Below, in pieces: positions 8,262 to 17,411 of a DNA stretch of 50,703 nt (positions within the stretch are counted from its first letter, which is position 1; each line of letters begins with the position of its first letter). The stretch comes from Bacteroidota bacterium (lineage in GTDB: Bacteria > Bacteroidota > JABWAT01). Under the pieces are notes generated by a model. That model saw nothing but the letters and a program-made list of their open reading frames with translations, was not told the DNA's origin and made no database searches. The position numbers were made by a program, and so were the translations under genes. The stretch covers positions 1-50,703 of the forward strand of contig JABWAT010000019.1 of assembly GCA_013360915.1 (NCBI GenBank), given 5' to 3'.

Positions 8262-9236
8262 ATGTCATCCATTCTGATATTTGCTGAACAACGAAACGGT
8301 AAACTGAAAAAAGCAGCGGCAGAAGCCATCAGCCGTGGCCGCGACCTGGCCAACCAGATGGGACTGAAAGCCCATGTGCTGCTGATCGGGGGACCCGGTG
8401 TGGAATCTCTGGCGATTGAAGCAGCCAGGTTTGGTGTTGCATCGGTCCTGACGGTTGCTCATCCCGATCTGGGTTCATACGTGAACAAGGCTTATGCTAA
8501 AGCCATTTCCCAGGCTGCCCGTGAACAATCGGCCAGCGTGGTGCTGATGAGTGCCACTGCCATGGGTAAAGAACTTGGTGCTTTTGTGGCGGTCTATCTG
8601 CAGGCATCTTTCGCCACAGACTGTACCGATCTGGTCGTTTCGGGATCGGGCGTGAAGGCCATCAGACCGGTATTTACGGGAAAGGCCCTTTCTACTGTGT
8701 CGCTTAACCGTCCGGTTGCCGTTCTGACGCTGCGTCCCAATGCTTTCCCCGCAACGGAATCACCGGTCAGTGCCTCTGTGACACCCGTTCAGGTGGCTTT
8801 TTCTGCCGGAGATTTTGCTTGTAAAGTCACCGACGTCATTCAATCTGGCGGAAAACTGGATGTGGCCGAGGCTGATATCGTGGTTTCCGGCGGTCGTTCG
8901 CTCGGCAGCGCAGAGAATTTTAAAATTCTCGAAGAACTCGCCGCCGCTCTCGGTGGGGCCGTGGGTGCCAGCCGGGCGGCCGTTGATTCCGGTTACCGTC
9001 CGCACGAAGATCAGGTCGGACAAACCGGCAAGGTGATTTCGCCGAAATTGTACATTGCCTGCGGTATTTCCGGTGCGATTCAGCATCTGGCAGGCATGAG
9101 TTCATCGAAAGTGATTGTGGCCATTAATAAGGACAAGGATGCCCCGATTTTCCAGGTCGCCGACTATGGAATTGTAGCCGATCTGTTCGAAGTGGTGCCC
9201 GCACTCACCAGGGAAATTAAAAACAGGTTATCCTGA
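8262..9236 (+). CDS. etfA: Electron transfer flavoprotein, alpha subunit
   Basis: EtfA supplies the FAD-binding half of the ETF heterodimer. The 324-residue product has the N-terminal domain shared with EtfB (residues about 1-190). It also has the C-terminal FAD domain with the family run VVSGGRSLGS, SRAAVDSGY, QVGQTGKVISPKLYIACGIS and the following AINKDKDAPIF segment. A GGGGAG-type ribosome site precedes the ATG. It is co-directional with etfB (12-base gap), and the next gene starts 12 bases after its stop. The composition is ordinary and the FAD-domain motifs are intact, so the protein is expected to be functional. Confidence 0.95.
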   Translation: MSSILIFAEQRNGKLKKAAAEAISRGRDLANQMGLKAHVLLIGGPGVESLAIEAARFGVASVLTVAHPDLGSYVNKAYAKAISQAAREQSASVVLMSATAMGKELGAFVAVYLQASFATDCTDLVVSGSGVKAIRPVFTGKALSTVSLNRPVAVLTLRPNAFPATESPVSASVTPVQVAFSAGDFACKVTDVIQSGGKLDVAEADIVVSGGRSLGSAENFKILEELAAALGGAVGASRAAVDSGYRPHEDQVGQTGKVISPKLYIACGISGAIQHLAGMSSSKVIVAINKDKDAPIFQVADYGIVADLFEVVPALTREIKNRLS

Positions 9237-9248
9237 TCAGGAGCAAGT

Positions 9249-9887
9249 GTGGAACAGATACCGGTCCGGGTTGCCGGCCTTTCCTCGAGTCCGTCAACGT
9301 TGGGCAGTTTTGCTCTGGTATTGGCCGAGGCTCATGGAAACCGGCGGTTACCGATCATCATCGGTAATTCAGAGGCACAGAGCATTGCCATTGAGCTCGA
9401 GAAAATCAAGTCAGCCCGGCCGCTCACCCATGATCTGTTCATTCTCCTGTTGGAAAAACTGACTGTATCCATCCGGAAGGTCGTCGTGGACGACCTGAAG
9501 GATGGCGTTTTCTTTGCCAAAATTTACCTCGACACGACCTCGGGCCTTTCGATCCTCGATAGCCGGCCGAGTGATGCCATTGCCCTGGCCGTAAGGGCAA
9601 AATGCGACATTTTTGTAATGGATCACGTGCTCAATGAAGCCGGGATTGAAGTTCAGGAAGATGAACCGGCTTCCGATCCGGATAAGGGACAGGAAGAAGA
9701 GGAAAGCCCCGATTCCCTGCCCGACCTGCCCGGACTTGAACCGGAAGAGGCCGATGAGCCGGTTACGCCGCCTGCCAGTGAACTGGACCGGTTACAGACC
9801 GAACTCTCCAAAGCCATCGCCGATGAAGATTATGAACGGGCTGCCCGTTTACGTGATTCCATTAACCGGCTTCGCGGAGGTTCCTGA
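9249..9887 (+). CDS. Bifunctional nuclease domain protein with C-terminal UVR motif
   Basis: This 212-residue protein begins with a bifunctional nuclease (DUF151/BFN) domain at about 1-135, seen in ALVLAEAHGNRRLPIIIG, the EAQSIAIELE segment, RPLTHDLF, and the LDSRPSDAIALAVR motif. An acidic, Pro-rich linker at about 140-175 follows. A UvrB/UvrC-type helical motif closes the protein (residues about 178-210, with KAIADEDYERAARLRD). BFN-domain proteins have been linked to RNase/DNase activity and stress responses; UVR motifs mediate protein contacts in UvrABC and in Clp-related proteins. The start is a GTG 12 bases after etfA. The same fusion is known in Bacteroidota/Chlorobi-type genomes. The exact substrate is not deducible. 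Confidence 0.85.
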   Translation: MEQIPVRVAGLSSSPSTLGSFALVLAEAHGNRRLPIIIGNSEAQSIAIELEKIKSARPLTHDLFILLLEKLTVSIRKVVVDDLKDGVFFAKIYLDTTSGLSILDSRPSDAIALAVRAKCDIFVMDHVLNEAGIEVQEDEPASDPDKGQEEEESPDSLPDLPGLEPEEADEPVTPPASELDRLQTELSKAIADEDYERAARLRDSINRLRGGS

Positions 9888-9910
9888 TACCTCTGGCCGC
9901 ACCTGTAACT

Positions 9911-12900
9911 GTGAGTCTACTTCATTTCCTTCTTTCCGCATTTCTTCTGTCGGCAACCCCGGCAAATGACCAGCCCCGAACGGGCACAGAAACCCGTCAC
10001 CTCAGGGTGCTCACAGCGGTATATCCTCCTTATGTGATTCAGGATTCGACGGGTTTCTCTGGTTTCGACGTGGATCTGCTGAAACTGGTCTGCCAGCTCA
10101 ACAACTGGACGTATGAGATCCGGACGGTCCCCTTCCCAACACTGCTTCCATTGCTGGCGGCTGACTCTGCTGATCTGGCGATCGGTGCCATCTATTATAC
10201 AAGAGAACGTGAAAAAGAGGGAACTCCGTTCTCGGCTTATTATCATGAAACCGGGTTGGTAGCCATTTCCAGGCCCGGTGTCGAACTTTCCACTTACCGC
10301 GATTTGCCAGACTTCAGGGTGGCGGTAAAAACGGGTGCAACCGGTGAAGGATTCATCCGAGCCATCATCCGGGACCGCGGCCTGAACATTCCGCTGCTTT
10401 CCCATTCGTCAACGGACACCTGTCTGAAATGGGTTTCTGAAGGGAAAGCCGATCTGACGCTCAATGATGTGCAGAATTCCCTGTACCTGATCTCAAACAA
10501 CTATACCGGAAAACTGCTGGTAAACACCGGCATTGCCTCTTCGGGAATTTTGCTTCGCTACCCGTTGGGATTTCCCATGAGCCCCTCATTTGCGGCTGAA
10601 CATGGTGAGGCTCTGAATTCAGCCATTGATCAGCTGGATGAGTCCGGACTGCTGGAATCCATCAGAAAACGCTGGCTGCCAGCCATTCAGCCGGCAGGCG
10701 TTTCTTATTGGTGGCTGCTGGTGTGGCTACCGGTGGTGATCCTGATCATCTGGGCTGTGTTCGTTTATGTTCAGCGCCGGACCACGGCCCGTCTGAGAAG
10801 GGAATCGGCTAAACTTTCCGCAGCCGTTGATCAGACCACCATTCAGATCCTGATTCTTCGCCGGACCGGTGAAATTGAATTGTCCAATCCGGCTTTCCGG
10901 TCAGCGGCCGGCCCCGGTGACTGGACGGGCAAGGTCTGCCCGTACCTGACCGGACCCTTCATGGATCCCGACACACGTGAGCGTCTGCTGAACCGGGCGC
11001 TTAACGGAGAGGTGATCCGCCAGACCGTATCAGCTTCCTATCGTGAAAAGGCTTCTGTTCACATCGAGGTACAACTGTCACCCGTCCGGTCCAATGGTGA
11101 CGACATCACACATGTGGTGGTTTTTGCCCGCGACATCACCGGCATTGTACAGACCGAAGATGCACTCAGACAGGCAGAAGAACGTTACCGTCATTTTCTG
11201 AAACAATCTGCCGATGGAATCCTGATTGTGAATCCGTCATCCGGACTGATTGAGGAAGCGAACCGGACTGCCGCTCAGATTCTCGGGTACACCGACACAG
11301 AATTGATGATGCTGAAACTGGATCAGCTGATTGGCTCCGACCGGATTGCCCAGCTGAACCGTCAGGTGAATGAAACGGGCAAGGCCTGGGGGGAATATGA
11401 CCTGGTTCACCACATTGGTTACCCTGTCCATTGCGATGTTCGGGTTACCTCGGTGGAACTGCAAACCCAGACCGTCTGGGTGGTGACGCTGAGGGATATT
11501 TCTGAACGCAAATCGGTGGAAGAAGCGCTGAGAAGCAGTGAAAGCCTGTACCGCACCCTGTTCGGTCAGTCACCCTTGGGCATTTTCTCAACCGATTCCC
11601 GTGGAATGATCACCAACGTGAATCCGCGGCTGGTCGAATTGCTCCGGTTGGCTGATCCGTCGGTGCTATTGGGAAAATGGATTTCGGATATTCCCTATAT
11701 CACCCGAAATGGATTGGATGAGCGTTATAACGAGGTCTTAACCCAGTTAAAGCCTGTGGTGGCTGCGACTACCTCCCGACTCACTGAATCCACTATTCTG
11801 AATTTACGGATCCGGATTTCGCCCCTGATGAATCCGGATGGATCCTGTGCAGGGTCCCTGTCGGTCATTGAAGACGAAACCGACAACCACCGCACCATCC
11901 GCGCACTCAGTCTCAGTGAAGAACGATTCCGCACACTGGTGGAATCCATTCCGGCACCCGTCATGATTTCCAGAATGACCGATGGAATGATCATTTACGG
12001 GAATGATTACACCGGAGGGGCCATTGATACACCGGTGTCGGCCTTTGTCGGGCAGCCAATCACCGCCTTTTATGCCAATCCATCCGAACGGAGTGCCCTG
12101 ATTGCCATGCTGCAGGAAAAAGGGAAGCTGGATGGATATGAATTCCGGGCCCGCATGCCCGATGGCCGGGAAGTGGACATATTGCTGTCTGTTTCCATGA
12201 TCCGGTTTGATGATTCTTCGTGTTTCCTGTCGATACTGACCGACATCACCGGCCGGAAACAAGCCGAGTTAAAATTGAAGACAAGCGAGGAACAATACCG
12301 GTCCATCGTTGAAAACATGTCTGAAGGTATTTTTCAGGTATCCGAAAAAGGACAATTCCTATCGGTCAATGGTGCCATGTGTTCGATACTTGGCTATCAG
12401 CGTCAGGATTTGCTTGCATTAAATTATTCCACCGGTTTTTTCTATCATTCACGTGACCTGATCACCGTCATGAGGCATGCGACCACTCCTGGCGAACGGC
12501 GTTTTGTCGAGGTGGAGTTGCGTCATCAGAATGGTTCTCCCGTCGCCGTCCAGCTGAAACCACGGGCCATCAGGGATGAGAGCGGCCGGTTGCTGTATTA
12601 TGAAGTGCTGGTGATTGATGTGTCGGATCTGAAGGCTTCCGAGAATGAAAAACGGAAACTGGAAGAGCAACTCATCCAGAGTCAGCGTCTGGAATCACTG
12701 GGAACCCTTGCCGGCGGAATTGCCCATGATTTTAACAATGTGCTTTCCATGATTCTGATGGCATCGGAATCGATGAAGATTCTGGCTGGTGATGATGAAA
12801 AACTGAACCGGTATGCCGATATCGTGGCTTCCTCGGCTGAACGGGGAGCCGCCATTGCCCGTCAGTTGCTGCTTTTTGCCCGCGATGAAACCATCGATCT

Positions 12901-13819
12901 GCAACCGGTGAATCTGTTGTATATCATCCGGGAAGTCACTGAACTGCTCTCACACAGTTTCCCGAAATCCATCCGTCTCACTGCCGATTTCGGCACCCGT
13001 TCAGGTATTATTCTCGGCAATGCCGGACAGATTCAGCAGGTTCTCATGAATCTGTGCATCAACAGCCGCGATGCGATTCAGCAGGTCAATGAAGAAAATC
13101 CCCAGGGCGTGGTTTCGATTCATCTGAATGAACGGAACGGGGAGGAACTGGCTGCCTTTCTTCCCGGTGTGGTCACCGGAACCTGGCTGGAGCTGGAAAT
13201 CCGCGACAATGGATCCGGAATGGATTCTGTGACCCTTCAGCGGATTTTTGAGCCCTTCTTCACCACCAAAAGCCGGGGAAAGGGGACGGGGCTCGGACTA
13301 TCGATTGTACATGGTATTATCCGTGCGCATCAGGGTCATATCCGGGTAGAATCGGTTCCGGGATCGGGCACCTCTTTCTTTGTTTACCTTCCAAATCTGA
13401 AAACCCGCGAACTGATGGACAATCCCTCAGCAGGTTTTGATCACCCGGATCTGAAAGGGACGGTTCTGGTGGTGGATGATGAGGAACTGATCAGGGAAAC
13501 CCTGCACGAAATCCTTCGTTCAACCGGATTTCAGGTCCTGCTTGCACCGAACGGCATGGAGGCGCTGGAACTCTATCGGGAAAAAGGCAGTCAGATCGAT
13601 CTGGTCATCACCGATATGGGTATGCCACAGATGAACGGTGGCGAATTATTCAAGCGTCTGAAAGAATTGAAACCCGACATACGGGTGATTTTCTGTACCG
13701 GCTATATGGAGCAGGCTTCCAAATCGGATCTTCTGAAAAGAGGGGCCTGTGACGTGATTTATAAGCCGTTTAAAGTACAGGAACTGCTGGCTTCCATTTC
13801 AACCGTTCTGAAGTCCTAA
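9911..13819 (+). CDS. Hybrid sensor histidine kinase with SBP sensor, five PAS domains and receiver
   Basis: This 1302-residue membrane hybrid kinase has a signal sequence, then an extracytoplasmic amino-acid-binding-protein-like domain (SBP_bac_3, about 30-250), and one transmembrane helix (about 266-289). Four clear PAS units start near 423, 541, 668 and 790, with a weaker one at about 300-415. The HisKA H-box (AGGIAHDFNN, near 930) is followed by an HATPase with N box NLCINSRDAI, G1 DNGSGM, F box FEPFFTTKSRGKG and G2 GTGLGLSIVHGI. The C-terminal receiver (about 1183-1302) has VVDDEE, the phospho-acceptor Asp in VITDMGMPQMNG, and the Lys in YKPF. The SBP sensor suggests binding of a small solute, perhaps an amino acid. 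It starts at a GTG 23 bases after the nuclease gene and ends overlapping the opposite tsaC by four bases. No separate output regulator lies adjacent. Confidence 0.92.
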   Translation: MSLLHFLLSAFLLSATPANDQPRTGTETRHLRVLTAVYPPYVIQDSTGFSGFDVDLLKLVCQLNNWTYEIRTVPFPTLLPLLAADSADLAIGAIYYTREREKEGTPFSAYYHETGLVAISRPGVELSTYRDLPDFRVAVKTGATGEGFIRAIIRDRGLNIPLLSHSSTDTCLKWVSEGKADLTLNDVQNSLYLISNNYTGKLLVNTGIASSGILLRYPLGFPMSPSFAAEHGEALNSAIDQLDESGLLESIRKRWLPAIQPAGVSYWWLLVWLPVVILIIWAVFVYVQRRTTARLRRESAKLSAAVDQTTIQILILRRTGEIELSNPAFRSAAGPGDWTGKVCPYLTGPFMDPDTRERLLNRALNGEVIRQTVSASYREKASVHIEVQLSPVRSNGDDITHVVVFARDITGIVQTEDALRQAEERYRHFLKQSADGILIVNPSSGLIEEANRTAAQILGYTDTELMMLKLDQLIGSDRIAQLNRQVNETGKAWGEYDLVHHIGYPVHCDVRVTSVELQTQTVWVVTLRDISERKSVEEALRSSESLYRTLFGQSPLGIFSTDSRGMITNVNPRLVELLRLADPSVLLGKWISDIPYITRNGLDERYNEVLTQLKPVVAATTSRLTESTILNLRIRISPLMNPDGSCAGSLSVIEDETDNHRTIRALSLSEERFRTLVESIPAPVMISRMTDGMIIYGNDYTGGAIDTPVSAFVGQPITAFYANPSERSALIAMLQEKGKLDGYEFRARMPDGREVDILLSVSMIRFDDSSCFLSILTDITGRKQAELKLKTSEEQYRSIVENMSEGIFQVSEKGQFLSVNGAMCSILGYQRQDLLALNYSTGFFYHSRDLITVMRHATTPGERRFVEVELRHQNGSPVAVQLKPRAIRDESGRLLYYEVLVIDVSDLKASENEKRKLEEQLIQSQRLESLGTLAGGIAHDFNNVLSMILMASESMKILAGDDEKLNRYADIVASSAERGAAIARQLLLFARDETIDLQPVNLLYIIREVTELLSHSFPKSIRLTADFGTRSGIILGNAGQIQQVLMNLCINSRDAIQQVNEENPQGVVSIHLNERNGEELAAFLPGVVTGTWLELEIRDNGSGMDSVTLQRIFEPFFTTKSRGKGTGLGLSIVHGIIRAHQGHIRVESVPGSGTSFFVYLPNLKTRELMDNPSAGFDHPDLKGTVLVVDDEELIRETLHEILRSTGFQVLLAPNGMEALELYREKGSQIDLVITDMGMPQMNGGELFKRLKELKPDIRVIFCTGYMEQASKSDLLKRGACDVIYKPFKVQELLASISTVLKS

Positions 13820-14781
13820 ACGTGGACATGACCAGCGACGGCCCGTTTTAAACGGTCCATGATGGCTCTCCCGAGTCCGGTTTCGGGCACCCGCTCAACC
13901 ACAATCCGCTTCAATCCGGCCCGATCCAGATCATGCAATATGCTGAACAAACGGGCTGCTGCTTCAGTCAGGTCCTGATGCTCTGATAACCGGAAGACCC
14001 TTACTGCCGGATCTTCCGGAAGGTGGGACCAGGAAATAAATCCGGTTTCTGAACCGGTCACCGGCTGGCCCTCCCAGAAAGCGAGCGGAGTGGAAGGACT
14101 GTAATGGACGGCCAATTGCCCGGGAGCCAGTGGCTGATGGTGGGCCGAAGGGGCATGACGTTCTTCCAGATCGGGAAGAAACTGCCTGAGGGCATCGGTC
14201 GACAATCCACCATGACGTAACAGCACCGGAACCGGACCAAGCAGAGAAACGATGGTGGATTCCACCCCGACCCGGCAGGGTCCGCCATCGAGGATAAAAT
14301 CGATCCGGTCCGATAGCTGATGCTCCACGTGGTCAGCGCGCGTGGGTGACAGGTAATTGGAAGGGTTTGCCGAAGGAGCAGCCAGAAACCCGCCTGCCGC
14401 AGCAATGAGATGACGGGCAATGGGATGTGCAGGAACCCTCACTGCGACCGATTCCCGGTCACCGGTTGTAATGCCGGGAACAACGGACCGTTTGGGAACC
14501 ACCAGCGTGAGCGGGCCGGGCCAGAACCGGTGAATGAGCGAATCAATTCTGGAAAGATCAATGGTGGAAATGAGGGGAAGCAGACCCGCATCGGGCATGT
14601 GAACAATGAGCGGATTAAACACCGGTCTGTTTTTTGCCTCGAAAATACGGGCCACGGCGATGGGATTCAGCGCGTCTGCCGCCAGTCCGTAAACCGTCTC
14701 GGTTGGAATGGCGCCGATGCCACCCCGTTTGAGAATATCGGCTGCTTCATTCAGTTTTTGGGCAGTGGGTAACCAGATCAT
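13816..14781 (-). CDS. tsaC: Threonylcarbamoyl-AMP synthase, Sua5 (long) type
   Basis: This enzyme makes threonylcarbamoyl-AMP from threonine, bicarbonate and ATP, the first step of the universal t6A37 modification of ANN-decoding tRNAs. At 321 residues it is the long Sua5 form: a YrdC catalytic domain (about 10-200) plus the C-terminal Sua5 domain. Visible are GGIGAIPTETVYGLAADA, the KNRPVFNPLIVH motif, PGPLTLVVPK, SVAVRVPAHP, the APSANPSNYLSPT segment, and GVESTIVSL. The start ATG overlaps the stop of the upstream membrane protein by one base, so it is translated as part of the minus-strand operon. Its 3' end overlaps the convergent hybrid kinase by four bases with no terminator visible between them. 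Confidence 0.94.
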   Translation of the reverse strand: MIWLPTAQKLNEAADILKRGGIGAIPTETVYGLAADALNPIAVARIFEAKNRPVFNPLIVHMPDAGLLPLISTIDLSRIDSLIHRFWPGPLTLVVPKRSVVPGITTGDRESVAVRVPAHPIARHLIAAAGGFLAAPSANPSNYLSPTRADHVEHQLSDRIDFILDGGPCRVGVESTIVSLLGPVPVLLRHGGLSTDALRQFLPDLEERHAPSAHHQPLAPGQLAVHYSPSTPLAFWEGQPVTGSETGFISWSHLPEDPAVRVFRLSEHQDLTEAAARLFSILHDLDRAGLKRIVVERVPETGLGRAIMDRLKRAVAGHVHV

Positions 14782-16262
14782 CAGTGAAAATTCCCGATTT
14801 GCCGGGTCCAGTTCAGAAAGCCGGTCTGTTTATCGGTCCGGATCAGTTTGGTGAGAGCAAGCAATCCCAGATACACCACCAGATAGGCGGTGAAGACCAG
14901 GCTGATCCGCTGGGTGATCTGGCTGACCAGATAACCGCTGATGAGCGCCGTCAGGCTGATCAGGATAAACTGACCGAGTTTCCGGTAGGGAAAGATGTAC
15001 TTGTAATCGCAGCTCAGCAATTGCTGAATCTGACTGTTGACTCCCACCCAGTAAACCAGTCCGGCTGCAAGAGGGGCCAGAAACCATCCCCAGACACCAT
15101 GTATGGAAGTAAATAGCCACCCGCACAGAAGGAAGATCACGAGACTGGTTACCGAAAACAGCATCAATTCCCGTTGCCGGTCCAGCAGCACCAGCAGTTC
15201 TGCCATCGGATTACTAAAACAAAAGGCTCCGGCAGCAAGCGCCGTCATCGAGAGGATGAGCATGGGCCAATCCATTGGAAGCTGATACCCACCCATTTCA
15301 AATTCAATCAGCGGAGTGAGAAGGAGAAGAAACAGGGGAATGACCGAGAAAAACAAGGCCACATGCCAGATATTCAGGTGTTGAACATACAGAATAAACT
15401 GGCTGTCAGCCCCCAGCCGGATAAAATTCTTAAAAATGAGCGACCAGAGGGACAACATCTGGGCTGCCACCATGATAAAAACCACAAACAACTGACTGCC
15501 AACCAGCCAGATCATCCGGTAGCCGGGACCTGCCTGCATCCAGATCAGGAAGACCAGCAAAATCAGCACCAGCCAGAGTGAGGCATCAGCCAGCAGAACC
15601 CTGGCCGACTGTGCCAGTGTATGCGCCCAGGAAATGACAGGACGGGTAAACGCATCAACCAGCTGATAGTGAACCAGAAGCACGAAAAACAGGAGCAGCC
15701 TGATGGCAGCCAGACCAATCAGCAGATTTATCAGAGACAATGCATCGACCGGAAAAAAGAACAGACCTGTGGTGATTCCGGGGATTCCCAGCCGGCTGAC
15801 GACCCGGAACAAGGCGGCGGTGGATGACTCACTGATGGTGGCCATGGCGGGCTCGGTCAGCAGGGGTGGAATCATCAGGGCAAGCCAGATGCCGGTACGG
15901 AAACAAGCCGAGGAAATCCATCCGTCATATCCCGAAAGAGAAAGACTCACAGAAACAGCCAGACTGAGCAGGACGACCAGCACCGATACAAGGAGGATCA
16001 GGGCCAGGTCTCGGGTGATCCATCCGGCGGTCCGGGCGGGGTTGTCTGATGGATAGTGAATGTAAAAGAGCCGGCGTATTCCCGATTTCATCATCAGAAG
16101 AACCAGAAATCCGGTAAAGAAAAGCATCCCGAGAAATTCGGCAGGTTCCTTTCCGACCAGATGGACCAGGGAAAGGGTCAGGTAGACGAAGGAAAAAACC
16201 AGAAAGAGATAATCTGAAAATTCGCGCCGGACGAAGAGAAGAAAATGCTGAAGGTGTAACAC
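14781..16262 (-). CDS. Polytopic membrane protein of unknown function (possibly flippase-like)
   Basis: I do not recognise this 493-residue protein with confidence. It is almost entirely hydrophobic, with roughly 12-14 predicted helices and short charged loops. Size, helix number and the last third (FPYRKLGQFILISLTAL followed by two more helices) are reminiscent of Wzx/MATE-fold polysaccharide flippases. A longer cytoplasmic loop with an RLFYIHYPSDNPA segment near residue 65 is unlike them. It lies between a FemAB-like acyltransferase gene, whose stop is one base upstream of its own start, and tsaC, which overlaps its stop. The acyltransferase neighbour makes a role in cell-surface polymer assembly conceivable, but this is inference. 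Confidence 0.6.
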   Translation of the reverse strand: MLHLQHFLLFVRREFSDYLFLVFSFVYLTLSLVHLVGKEPAEFLGMLFFTGFLVLLMMKSGIRRLFYIHYPSDNPARTAGWITRDLALILLVSVLVVLLSLAVSVSLSLSGYDGWISSACFRTGIWLALMIPPLLTEPAMATISESSTAALFRVVSRLGIPGITTGLFFFPVDALSLINLLIGLAAIRLLLFFVLLVHYQLVDAFTRPVISWAHTLAQSARVLLADASLWLVLILLVFLIWMQAGPGYRMIWLVGSQLFVVFIMVAAQMLSLWSLIFKNFIRLGADSQFILYVQHLNIWHVALFFSVIPLFLLLLTPLIEFEMGGYQLPMDWPMLILSMTALAAGAFCFSNPMAELLVLLDRQRELMLFSVTSLVIFLLCGWLFTSIHGVWGWFLAPLAAGLVYWVGVNSQIQQLLSCDYKYIFPYRKLGQFILISLTALISGYLVSQITQRISLVFTAYLVVYLGLLALTKLIRTDKQTGFLNWTRQIGNFH

Positions 16263-16263
16263 G

Positions 16264-17244
16264 TCAGACCTGCCGGTTTCTCTGGTAACGAAGGTTGTTG
16301 GCCCTGATCAGCAGTCTGATAAACGGATTAGGGCTGGTCAGCAGGTGAAGGCCATGACGCTTCACTCCGCCAAACCGTTGCTTGAATTCTGCAATTCCTG
16401 CAGTGTTGATTCCGCCGAGATCCAGTCCGGTGTAATGATTCAGACGGGCATATTCCAGGGAATGGGTGACCAGGTGGTACCCGGTTGGTTCCGGTGCGTT
16501 TGAACGGTCGATGGCAGACAGCCAGTCGGTCAGCCACCCGCGCGGATCGGAGATCCAGAGCCGCCAGGCAAGAGTACGGTCCGACTGACGGTAACGGAGG
16601 GCCGTCACCCGTCCGTCCGGAATCCGGGAAAGAACGCCAAACAATTCTTCTGGGGCAAAAGGTGGTTTTCTTCCATGAGCCAGATAACTGCCGGTGAGAA
16701 GAGACAGTTCCTCCATGGATAGCTGACGGGCGGGTACCCAGTCAAAGTGGCCGGGAACCGATTTCCGGATTTGCCTTTTTGCCTGTTCAGAAAATGATCG
16801 GATCTGGCGGTCAGGATCGGGATGGACCGGCAGATAAAGGCCGGTTCTCACAGTGCCGCCTGCCGGTATCGGATAGGGTTCATCCTGCCAGGGAAACATC
16901 CAGTTGACCAATGAAAAACCCGACTTCCACGCAAGAGCCGAATACCAGTCGGGAATTGAACGATCGCCCGCTGTTCCAACCGGGGAAGTAAGGTACAAAA
17001 GGGCATGACGTTTCGGGTAACGCATACCAGCCCGTTCAACCAGCCGGGTGACATACAAAACCTGCCGGTTACCCGACTGATCAGCAAATTCAAGAACATC
17101 GGGTTCTGCATTCCAGACAGCCCGGTGGGCCTCAATGGTATGAAACCAGGTTCCGCCCGGAGTGGACATGATCCAGTGATCCAGTTCCTGTGCGGATGGG
17201 TGGCTGACCGGGGAAATGGTGGTAAAATGAGGGGTTTCCGGCAT
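16264..17244 (-). CDS. FemAB/BioF2-like GNAT-fold acyltransferase
   Basis: The product, 326 residues from the ATG at 17244, resembles FemAB-related (BioF2/GNAT_6) acyltransferases, which transfer acyl or aminoacyl groups in peptidoglycan bridge or exopolysaccharide formation. The strongest evidence is the C-terminal signature LDLGGINTAGIAEFKQRFGG, preceded by the SLEYARLNHYTGLD helix. SEQAKRQIRKS near residue 135 matches the basic segment of the first domain. No signal peptide is seen, as expected for a cytoplasmic enzyme. An in-frame TTG at 17253 is possible but overlaps a TACCTTTG promoter-like sequence. It is the first gene of the minus-strand trio with the membrane protein and tsaC. The acceptor molecule is unknown. 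Confidence 0.75.
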   Translation of the reverse strand: MPETPHFTTISPVSHPSAQELDHWIMSTPGGTWFHTIEAHRAVWNAEPDVLEFADQSGNRQVLYVTRLVERAGMRYPKRHALLYLTSPVGTAGDRSIPDWYSALAWKSGFSLVNWMFPWQDEPYPIPAGGTVRTGLYLPVHPDPDRQIRSFSEQAKRQIRKSVPGHFDWVPARQLSMEELSLLTGSYLAHGRKPPFAPEELFGVLSRIPDGRVTALRYRQSDRTLAWRLWISDPRGWLTDWLSAIDRSNAPEPTGYHLVTHSLEYARLNHYTGLDLGGINTAGIAEFKQRFGGVKRHGLHLLTSPNPFIRLLIRANNLRYQRNRQV

Positions 17245-17411
17245 GGGATTCAAAGGTAAACCAAATCAGGGTGAATAAAAACCGGTTCATGCCCTCAGAA
17301 GCATGTGCCGTGTTCCCGGTTTTGGTTGTTTTCACCTGCGTACTTCGTATATTGAAAACTTGTTAATTTCCTTAAAAATATCAGGTTGGAACCACAAATC
17401 GTGATCCCCGA

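Noticed and set aside
15174-15581. 135-residue plus-strand frame opposite the polytopic membrane protein
   Set aside because: Antisense shadow of hydrophobic codons, giving a Lys/Gln/His-rich product without family features.
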